Shown in pieces: positions 57,963 through 64,000 of a DNA stretch of 64,000 nucleotides (position 1 is its first letter; every line of letters begins with the position of its first letter). This DNA comes from Amycolatopsis vastitatis (GTDB taxonomy: Bacteria; Actinomycetota; Actinomycetes; Mycobacteriales; Pseudonocardiaceae): contig NZ_NMUL01000030.1 of assembly GCF_002234595.1 (NCBI RefSeq), forward strand, positions 1 through 64,000. Direction: 5' to 3'. The notes beneath the pieces are model-generated. The model was not told the DNA's origin, searched no databases, and saw only the letters and a list, made by a program, of their open reading frames with translations. Both the position numbers and the translations under genes were made by a program.

Positions 57963-58637
57963 GTGGCGGCGATTCTGCTGATCGAAGACGACCCCTTGGT
58001 CCGGCGCGGATTCGAGCTCGCGCTGGCCAGACACGGCCACGACATCCGCACGGCGGAAACCGGCGAGGACGGGCTGCGTCAGTTCCGCTCGGCCCCGCCG
58101 GACCTGGTGGTGCTCGACCTGATGCTGCCGGGCATCGACGGGTTCGAAGTCTGCCGCGGCATCCGGGCCGCCGGCTCGGTACCGGTGATCATGCTGACCG
58201 CGCGCGGCGACGACTTCGACGTCGTCGGCGGCTTGGCGGCGGGCGCGGACGACTACGTCGTCAAGCCGGCGCGGCCCACCGTGCTGGACGCGCGGATCCG
58301 CGCGGTGCTGCGCCGCGGCACGAGCTCCCCGGACGGCGTGCGGGTGCACCGCGACCTGCGCATCGACACCACGTCGCTGACGGTGTCGTCGCGCGGTGAG
58401 CCGGTTTCCCTGACGCCGACCGAGCTGCGGCTGCTGCTGACGTTGTCGCGGGCTCCCGGCCGGGTGTTCAGCCGGCAGCAGCTGCTGGAAGAGGTGTGGG
58501 AGCACGACTACCTCGGCGACTCCCGGCTGGTCGACAACTGCGTGCAACGGCTGCGGGCGAAGATCGAGGCCGATCCGGCGACGCCGGAGTACGTGCAGAC
58601 CGTGCGCGGGTTCGGCTACCGGTTCGGACCGGTGTGA
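57963..58637 (+). CDS. OmpR-family response regulator
   Basis: 224 residues from GTG 57963. The receiver has IEDDPLVRRG, phospho-acceptor in LVVLDLMLPGIDG and Lys in YVVKPARPT; the OmpR winged helix covers 130-222 (SLTPTELRLLLTLSRAPG, GDSRLVDNCVQRLRAKIE, VRGFGYRFGP). Its stop overlaps the kinase GTG (GTGA). With the kinase and a GerMN lipoprotein it forms a three-gene unit that resembles the MtrA-MtrB-LpqB layout. Likely targets are the flanking SGNH and acyltransferase genes. Confidence 0.93.
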   Translation: MAAILLIEDDPLVRRGFELALARHGHDIRTAETGEDGLRQFRSAPPDLVVLDLMLPGIDGFEVCRGIRAAGSVPVIMLTARGDDFDVVGGLAAGADDYVVKPARPTVLDARIRAVLRRGTSSPDGVRVHRDLRIDTTSLTVSSRGEPVSLTPTELRLLLTLSRAPGRVFSRQQLLEEVWEHDYLGDSRLVDNCVQRLRAKIEADPATPEYVQTVRGFGYRFGPV

Positions 58638-60040
58638 GGTTCCGGCCGCGGGGCCTGCGCGCCCGGCTGCTCGTCGCGTTCGTGCTGGTGACCGTGCTCG
58701 GCGCCGCCGCGGCGGCCTGGTCGAGCGCCGGCTCGGCGAGCACCGCGCTGGTCACCTCGACGCAGCAGCGGATCACCGAGGGCATCGCCGGCCGGCTCGG
58801 CGCGATCACTCCGCAGCTGACCTATCCGCCGGACCAGGACGCGCTCGACCGGCTGCGCACGGCCGCCGGGGGCGACACCGTGGTGACCTACCGGGATCTG
58901 CGGTCCTCGGCCGGGACCGGCACCGATCTGGTCCCCGACACGGTGCGCGTCGCCGTGCGCGGCCGGAACCGGCTCGTCACCCAGCGGATCACGGCCGGGG
59001 GCAGGCCGTGGCTGGTGGTCGGCACGCCCATCACGATCACCGCGCCGGACGGGGCACGCACCCCGTCCGGCATCGAGGTGTACTCCGTGCACGACCTCAC
59101 CGATGTCGAGCAGCAGATCGACGGCCTCACCCGGTCCGCGACCATCACCGCCGCACTCGCGCTGCCGCTGGCGGTGGTGCTGGCGCTGCTGGCCGCGGGC
59201 AGCGTGCTGCGCCCGGTGCGCGAGCTCCGTGACACGGCCCGTCGGCTGGCCGGCGGCGACCTCGGCGCCCGGTCATCGCCGCAGGGCGCCGACGAGCTGG
59301 CCGAACTGACCGTCACGGTCAACGAAATGGCCGAGTCGGTGCAGACGTCGATGCTGGCGATGACCCGGATGCAGGCGGACGCTCGGCGGTTCGCCGCCGA
59401 CGTCTCGCACGAGCTGCGCACCCCGCTGAGCACGCTGACGGCGGTGGTGGAGGTCCTGGCGACCACGGCGGACGGGATGGAGGCCGACGCCAGGGAGTCC
59501 GCGCAGCTGGCGATCGTCGAGACGCACCGGCTGGTCCGGCTCGTCGAGGACCTGATGGAGGTGGCCCGCTTGGACGCCGGTACCGCGCGGCTGCGGGTGG
59601 AGGAGGTCGACGTGGCCGGTGCCGTGCGGGACTGCCTGCGCGCCCGCGGCTGGCTGGACCGGGTCGACGTGGTGGCACCGGACGGGATCTCGCTGCGGCT
59701 GGATCGGCGCCGGCTGGACGTCATCGTGGCCAACCTGGTCGGCAACGCGCTGCGGCACGGAGAGCCGCCGGCTCGAGTCGCCGTCTCGGAGTCCCCCGAG
59801 GACGTGCGGATCGAAGTCACCGACCGCGGGCCGGGGCTGCCCGCGCACGTGGTGCCGCACGTGTTCGACCGCTTCTACAAGGCTGACGCCGCGCGCACCC
59901 GAACCCCGGGCAGCGGGCTCGGGCTGGCGATCGCGCTGGAGAACGCCCGCCTGCACGGCGGCGACCTCACCGCGGGCAACGCCGACGGCGGCGGTGCGCG
60001 GTTCGTGCTGTCCCTGCCGCGGAACCGGGAGGACTCGTGA
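58634..60040 (+). CDS. Sensor histidine kinase (HAMP type)
   Basis: 468 residues. Transmembrane helices at about 12-32 and 170-192 enclose a ~135-residue outer sensor domain. HAMP (about 192-245) is followed by HisKA with ADVSHELRTPLSTLTAVVEV (phospho-His) and a HATPase carrying NALRHGEPP, DRGPGLP and GSGLGLAIALENARLHGG. The start overlaps the regulator stop; the end overlaps the lipoprotein start, also as GTGA. Confidence 0.93.
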   Translation: MRFRPRGLRARLLVAFVLVTVLGAAAAAWSSAGSASTALVTSTQQRITEGIAGRLGAITPQLTYPPDQDALDRLRTAAGGDTVVTYRDLRSSAGTGTDLVPDTVRVAVRGRNRLVTQRITAGGRPWLVVGTPITITAPDGARTPSGIEVYSVHDLTDVEQQIDGLTRSATITAALALPLAVVLALLAAGSVLRPVRELRDTARRLAGGDLGARSSPQGADELAELTVTVNEMAESVQTSMLAMTRMQADARRFAADVSHELRTPLSTLTAVVEVLATTADGMEADARESAQLAIVETHRLVRLVEDLMEVARLDAGTARLRVEEVDVAGAVRDCLRARGWLDRVDVVAPDGISLRLDRRRLDVIVANLVGNALRHGEPPARVAVSESPEDVRIEVTDRGPGLPAHVVPHVFDRFYKADAARTRTPGSGLGLAIALENARLHGGDLTAGNADGGGARFVLSLPRNREDS

Positions 60041-60516
60041 AGCGGATCTGTTCAGCGGCAACGGTTTTCCTGCTCGCGGGCTGCGGGGTCCAGTCCTCCG
60101 AGGTGGCCGACGGGGGCGAGGCCCCGACCGGCGTGGCGCCGGGGATGACGCTGTACCTCGTCGACGCGCACGAGCAGCTCCGGCCGGAACTGCGGCAAAC
60201 CGGTCACCTCGGCTCGATTTCCGATGCGCTGGCGCTGCTGCTGAGCGTGCCCAGCGGCTCGGATCTGCACACGGAGATCGCGCCGACGCCGGTGACGAGG
60301 GTCTCCGTGACGCCGACGACCGGCGTGCTTCAGCTGTCGGTGCCGCTGACGATCCACGACGTGACCCCGCTGGGCATCGACCAGATCGTGTGCACCGCGC
60401 TGGGTGTCCACGTCCAGGCCGGCGGGGACCGGCACACGAAGGTGCAGGTCCGCTTCGTCCAGCCCACCCCGGAGTCGGACCCGGCGCGGACCTGCCCGCT
60501 GATCACAGCCCGGTGA
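60037..60516 (+). CDS. GerMN-like lipoprotein
   Basis: 159 residues from GTG 60037. A lipobox LLAGC sits near 17. The body resembles a GerMN domain: MTLYLVDAHEQLRPELRQ, SISDALALLLSVPSG and GVLQLSVPLTI, as in LpqB and spore-germination proteins. It is translationally coupled to the kinase, so it may modulate the kinase sensor domain at the membrane face, as proposed for LpqB. Its end overlaps the convergent acyltransferase gene by 14 bases. Confidence 0.8.
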   Translation: MKRICSAATVFLLAGCGVQSSEVADGGEAPTGVAPGMTLYLVDAHEQLRPELRQTGHLGSISDALALLLSVPSGSDLHTEIAPTPVTRVSVTPTTGVLQLSVPLTIHDVTPLGIDQIVCTALGVHVQAGGDRHTKVQVRFVQPTPESDPARTCPLITAR

Positions 60517-61705
60517 TGTCGACGACGGCCGGGGCCGGGGCGGGCAGCACCACCCACAGCACGGCGAGCGCGGCCGTGACCGCGGTGAACGCCGCCAGCC
60601 CGCGCCGGCCCCGAGCCCACCGGGCCCGGAACCGGATCGGATCCTCGACCACGTACTTCGACAGCGTGGCCAAGCCGAGGGACAGGGCGAGGACCGCCAG
60701 TGTCCGGGGCAGACCGTCGATCTCCGGGGAAAGCAGCACGAACACGGGCCAGTGCCACAGGTACAGGCTGTAGGAGATGAGCCCGAGCCACCGCAGTGGC
60801 GGCCAAGCCAGGAACTTCGCCACCCACGTTCGCGGCGCTTGCACGCACAGCCCGATCAGCAGCGCGGCGGCCAGCGAGTGCGCGAACAGTCCGCCGGTGA
60901 ACAGCCACCGCGAGGTCGTCCCGTCCGTCAGCGACCACGAGATCCCGATGCCGGCGGCGAGCAACGCCGTCACGGCGCCCGCCCACCGGACGGCCGCGCG
61001 GGCCAGCGCCGCCCGCACCGGCCCGGTGGCGACCACGGCGCCCAGCAGCAGGGAAAACGCCCGGGTGTCGGTGCCGGTGTAGACCCGGCTCGGATCGCCC
61101 GCGCCGACGAGCGTGACCATCAGCGCCAGTGAGCCGATCGAGGCCGTGGCCGCGACCACCGCCACCCGGATTTCCGGCCGTTTCGCGGATCGGGCGATGA
61201 TCAGCAGGACCGGCGGCCACAGCAGGTAGAACTGTTCCTCGACGGCGATGCTCCACAGGTGTTCGAAGACCCGCTGCGACCCGAAGCGGTCCCAGTAGCC
61301 GGCCGACTCCGCGAGCAGGTGCCAGTTGACCAGGTTCAGCTGCACCCACGGGCCGTCCGCGAGTGTCGTCCGCACCAGGTCCGGCGGTCCCACCGCCCAT
61401 ACCAGCACGGTCACCCCGGCGAGCATCATCACCAACGCGGGCAGCAGCCTGCGGATCCGGCGGCCCCAGAAGGCGATCAGCGACACAGTTCGGGTCGCCT
61501 CGATCTCCCGCAGCAGCAGATCGGTGATGAGGTACCCGGACAGGGTGAAGAACAGGTCCACGCCGAGGAAACCCCCGGGCAGGTGGCCGGTGTGGAACAA
61601 CAGCACACCGAGGATCGCGACCCCGCGCAGCCCGTCCAACGCGGGCAGCTGCGGCTTGCGTCCCCTGGTGAACGGAACGGCCTCGGCGGGGTGGGCTTGG
61701 TTCAT
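60503..61705 (-). CDS. Acyltransferase-3 membrane protein (OafA/YrhL-like)
   Basis: 400 residues with about ten transmembrane helices. Family motifs: LDGLRGVAILGVLLFHTGH (catalytic His), GFLGVDLFFTLSGYLIT, FWGRRIRRLLPAL and HLWSIAVEEQFYLLWPP. It moves acyl groups, usually acetyl, across the membrane onto sugars or peptidoglycan. It lacks the C-terminal SGNH domain found in OatA-type fusions; the separate SGNH lipoprotein at 57114-57860 may supply it. The 13-bp inverted repeat at 61711-61754 lies at its promoter. Confidence 0.9.
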   Translation of the reverse strand: MNQAHPAEAVPFTRGRKPQLPALDGLRGVAILGVLLFHTGHLPGGFLGVDLFFTLSGYLITDLLLREIEATRTVSLIAFWGRRIRRLLPALVMMLAGVTVLVWAVGPPDLVRTTLADGPWVQLNLVNWHLLAESAGYWDRFGSQRVFEHLWSIAVEEQFYLLWPPVLLIIARSAKRPEIRVAVVAATASIGSLALMVTLVGAGDPSRVYTGTDTRAFSLLLGAVVATGPVRAALARAAVRWAGAVTALLAAGIGISWSLTDGTTSRWLFTGGLFAHSLAAALLIGLCVQAPRTWVAKFLAWPPLRWLGLISYSLYLWHWPVFVLLSPEIDGLPRTLAVLALSLGLATLSKYVVEDPIRFRARWARGRRGLAAFTAVTAALAVLWVVLPAPAPAVVDITGL

Positions 61706-61710
61706 GACGC

Positions 61711-61754
61711 CGACGGTGCCGGGCCCGTGTCGGTGTGCGGTCCCGGCACCGTCG
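61711..61754. promoter_or_regulatory. Inverted repeat at acyltransferase promoter
   Basis: CGACGGTGCCGGG (61711-61723) and CCCGGCACCGTCG (61742-61754) are perfect 13-bp arms around 18 bases, immediately upstream of the acyltransferase start. A hairpin or a regulator site. The left arm shares CGACGGTGCCG with the bases before the SGNH lipoprotein start. The rest of 61755-62250 shows only doubtful coding remnants. Confidence 0.55.
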
Positions 61755-62250
61755 CAGTCCGGTCGCAGCCGGTGCCGCCGAGCGGAGATCGGAAGTTCGC
61801 GCGCTCAGAGGCCGGCCGGACGGGGCGGGGTGCGCTGGTGGTCGTCGAACTGCCGGTCTGACCGGTCAAGCGCGGTCGTGGTGCGGCAGAACGCGGAATT
61901 CCGCTCCACGAGGAGAGGCCGAGGTCGGAACGCTGCGCTGCTCGGCCCAGTCGTTGTCGAGCGGCAGGTCGATGCCGAGGGTGAGCCGCCCGCGCGGCGG
62001 CCAGCACGACGGCTTTCGAGCGGTCGACCGTACCCGGCGGGTCCAGAGTCGCGGAGGGAGTCGTACGGGGCCGCTGGCCGCGGTCGACCGCCGCGGCCGC
62101 ACTCGCGCCGAATGCGCGTTGTTGCCGTTCCCCGTGACCCGACGTCCACGCGAGTACGGCTTGGCCGGCACCCGGTGAGGAGACTCCTGGTGGCAGTCAT
62201 GCCCGGCAATGCTGCGGCGAGTTTCAATCATCCAAAAAGGACGGACCGGT

Positions 62251-62907
62251 TCAGACGCAGCTCGGCGCGTACACCATCGTGATCGTGTCCGACGTCGGGC
62301 GGCCCGCGAACGCGTCCTCCTCGAGCACCCTCAGCGCGCCGTCGCGCAGCGCGTAGATCGTGCGAGTACCCGTGTACGTGATCTCGTCGGCCGGGAGGGC
62401 GACGTCGTCCGCCGAGGACACGACCGTCACGAACAGCCGGTCACCCCCGGGAGCCATGCACATGTAGCCCAGGTGCGCGGCTGTCCCGCCCCCTTCGGCG
62501 ACCGAGAACGGCCTGTGGTCGGCGCCGACGACCCGGCTCAGCTTCCGGCCGTCGAAGTGCAGCACCGAAAAGGTGGTCGTGTCGGCCCCGAAGGACGTGG
62601 CGACGAGCAACTCGGCCCGGCCGTCGCCGTTGAGGTCGGCCACCCGCGGGGGCAGGATGCCGACCCGGCCGTCGGCCGGCAGGTGAATCGACGTGCGCCG
62701 GCCGTTCACGATCGCCGAGACCACCTGGTCGCCGCGACCGGCCTGCCAGGAAACCACGTCCTCCGGCGTACCGTCGCCGTTCAGATCGGCGGTGGTGTGG
62801 ATCGGCGTGCCGGCCGACGCGGCCAGTGCCGGCGCGGTACCGGCGAACCCCAGTGCGACGGCGAATGCGGTCAGCGTGGCCTTACGAACGATTCCTTTGC
62901 GATTCAT
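62251..62907 (-). CDS. Secreted FG-GAP/VCBS repeat protein
   Basis: 218 residues with a Sec signal peptide (about 1-30, ALAAS). Two calcium-binding FG-GAP loops, DLNGDGTPEDVV and DLNGDGRAELLV, mark integrin-like propeller blades; only about three blades fit, so it is a short member. Two Cys (GYMCMAP and the penultimate residue) may pair. Exported; function unknown. Confidence 0.8.
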   Translation of the reverse strand: MNRKGIVRKATLTAFAVALGFAGTAPALAASAGTPIHTTADLNGDGTPEDVVSWQAGRGDQVVSAIVNGRRTSIHLPADGRVGILPPRVADLNGDGRAELLVATSFGADTTTFSVLHFDGRKLSRVVGADHRPFSVAEGGGTAAHLGYMCMAPGGDRLFVTVVSSADDVALPADEITYTGTRTIYALRDGALRVLEEDAFAGRPTSDTITMVYAPSCV

Positions 62908-62977
62908 GAGAAATCCTCCACCCCGTGGGCGATCTCTTCGCCGAACGTTTCGGCATAGGGCAGCCCGGATGGCCGGT

Positions 62978-63397
62978 CTAGCCGGGGTGAAGGGCGCGGT
63001 TCAGCAGGGTGGTGAGCTGCCGTAGTTCGCTGTTGCTCAGTGCCGCCAGCGGGGTTTTTCCGAGGGTGGTCTGGAGCACCTCGTCGCGGACCCGGCGGCC
63101 CTTGGCGGTCAGGACCAGGACGCGGGAGCGACGGTCGGCCGGGTCCACGGTGCGCTCCACCAGGCCACGGTCGACGAGCTGGTTGGTCATGAAGGTCAGG
63201 TTCGAGGCGTTGCAGTAGAGGCGCTCGGCCATCACCTTCATCGAGGGTGGCGGCTCGGCGGGGTCGATCACCCACAGGGCCTGGAACGTCGCCGCGGTCA
63301 GGCGGTGCTCGGCCAGTGCCGGCCCGGTCAGGTCGACGGTCCGCATCCAGATGTCGTAGGTCGCGGCGACCGCCGCGTGGAGATCGGGCGCGGTCAT
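62978..63397 (-). CDS. MarR-family regulator
   Basis: 139 residues with the MarR winged helix: FQALWVIDPAEPPPSMKVMA, CNASNLTFMTNQLVDRGLVE and DPADRRSRVLVLTAKGRRV (wing). It is divergent from the short-chain dehydrogenase. Two palindromic sites at 63417-63460 lie between the two starts, so it most likely represses both genes. Confidence 0.92.
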   Translation of the reverse strand: MTAPDLHAAVAATYDIWMRTVDLTGPALAEHRLTAATFQALWVIDPAEPPPSMKVMAERLYCNASNLTFMTNQLVDRGLVERTVDPADRRSRVLVLTAKGRRVRDEVLQTTLGKTPLAALSNSELRQLTTLLNRALHPG

Positions 63398-63416
63398 GCC
63401 GCCATCCTACCGATGC

Positions 63417-63460
63417 TTCAAGACTTGAAAGATCATGCTAGCGTTGCTTCGAGACTTGAA
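63417..63460. promoter_or_regulatory. Paired MarR operators
   Basis: TTCAAGACTTGAA (63417-63429) is a perfect palindrome around a central A. TTCGAGACTTGAA (63448-63460) is a copy with one change. Their centres are 31 bp apart, close to three helical turns, placing both dimers on one DNA face between divergent genes. Confidence 0.8.
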
Positions 63461-63475
63461 CTATTGGGAGGTCCT

Positions 63476-64000
63476 GTGAAAGACGGCTACCACGGCATCA
63501 CCGCGCTCGTGACCGGTGCGTCCAAAGGGTTGGGGCGGGCGTACGCGGTGGAGCTGGCCCGCCGGGGAGCGCGGGTGATCCTGCTGGCCCGCTCGGAAAG
63601 CGACCTGCGCGAGCTGGCCGCGCACATCCGGGAACAGCACGGCGGGCCGGACGCCGAGGTGATCGTCGCCGACCTCGCCGCCGCGGACGGCCCGGAGCGG
63701 ATCCTGCGGGAACTGCGCGACCGCGGCCTGACCGTCGACCTGCTGCTCAACAACGCCGGCATGGGCAGCGCGGGCCCGTTCCTGGGCCGTCCGCTCCAGC
63801 CGCAGCTGGGTTCGGTCGCGCTCAACGTCGGCGGCCTGCTCGCGCTGACCCACGCGATCGGGGCCGAACTGGTCGCCCGCGGTTCCGGCGGCATCGTCAA
63901 CGTCTCCTCCACCGCGGCTTTCCAGCCGATGCCCTACCAGGCCAGCTATGCCGCGACCAAGGCGTTCGTGCTCTCCTTCACCGAAGCGCTGGCCGAGGAA
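63476..64000 (+). CDS. Short-chain dehydrogenase/reductase, partial
   Basis: GTG 63476 follows GGGAGGT; 175 codons are present and the gene runs past the right edge. The classical SDR features are visible: cofactor loop ALVTGASKGLGRAYAVELAR (TGxxxGxG), NNAGMG, catalytic Ser in IVNVSSTAAF and the YAATK pair of Tyr and Lys. An Arg after the second strand (LLARSES) suggests NADP(H). Substrate unknown. Controlled by the adjacent MarR regulator. Confidence 0.9.
   Translation, partial: MKDGYHGITALVTGASKGLGRAYAVELARRGARVILLARSESDLRELAAHIREQHGGPDAEVIVADLAAADGPERILRELRDRGLTVDLLLNNAGMGSAGPFLGRPLQPQLGSVALNVGGLLALTHAIGAELVARGSGGIVNVSSTAAFQPMPYQASYAATKAFVLSFTEALAEE

Noticed and set aside
61780..61910. 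Possible kinase or oxidoreductase end fragments (GALVVVELPV; LTLGIDLPLDND on the other strand)
   Set aside because: Each is under 20 residues with no supporting context, too little to call a remnant.
1..64000. CRISPR arrays, prophage genes and intact transposons
   Set aside because: I saw no regularly spaced identical repeats, integrase, transposase or phage structural genes.

Overview
The window is high-GC actinomycete DNA (GC-rich third codon positions, GTG and TTG starts, many ATGA/GTGA overlaps). The gene mix fits a soil member of the Pseudonocardiaceae, most likely Amycolatopsis or a relative: many secreted Tat and Sec enzymes, NarL-type two-component pairs, an NRPS/PKS cluster, and a dispersed TCCACTGTGGA motif. 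The genus is an inference; no rRNA or other phylogenetic marker is present. I saw no tRNA, rRNA, CRISPR array or intact insertion sequence.

Region 1 (1-4.6 kb): an alpha/beta hydrolase behind a tandem TetR-type operator, a strong terminator, then remnants (broken MFS transporter, truncated sigma factor, sugar dehydrogenase piece) and a membrane-anchored PQQ-like propeller. Region 2 (4.6-13.7 kb): nine genes, all on the minus strand and in part less GC-rich. They encode two Crp/Fnr regulators, a two-helix membrane peptide, a nucleotidyltransferase-fold protein, a class III cyclase-homology protein, a P-loop/helical-repeat protein, an unknown soluble protein, a VWA-OmpA lipoprotein and a four-helix membrane protein. 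The last four of these are tightly coupled. This is the best candidate here for an undescribed system, a cyclic-nucleotide-linked signalling or conflict island.

Region 3 (13.8-30 kb): a phosphatase remnant, a row of perfect hairpins, two NarL-type two-component systems, an orphan solute-binding protein, an XRE-STAND-TPR regulator, a ricin-type lectin, a seven-blade propeller, several decayed oxidoreductase genes, an Endo H-like GH18 gene broken by one missing base behind a DasR-like site, a zinc-ribbon methyltransferase and a DUF1963 protein. Region 4 (30.3-35.5 kb): divergent plant cell-wall genes (rhamnogalacturonan acetylesterase, GH53 galactanase, GH115 alpha-glucuronidase) around LacI-like operator sequence.

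Region 5 (35.7-50.2 kb): a compact five-gene NRPS-PKS operon read leftward: A-PCP, C-PCP-C, free PCP, stand-alone A, and a 2685-residue KS-AT-ACP-C-A-PCP-TE-MFS fusion. Its thioesterase has a cysteine nucleophile and its last A domain reads as glycine. The logic suggests a peptide-malonate-glycine product, possibly a tetramic acid.

Region 6 (50.4-64 kb): small membrane and stress genes, a TetR regulator with an 11+11 bp palindromic operator, a SigE-family sigma/anti-sigma-like pair, a ~650-base noncoding stretch with three related hairpins ending in a perfect terminator before a MerR-like gene, a two-component system plus GerMN lipoprotein flanked by an SGNH lipoprotein and an acyltransferase-3, an FG-GAP secreted protein, and a MarR regulator divergent from a short-chain dehydrogenase that runs off the right edge.
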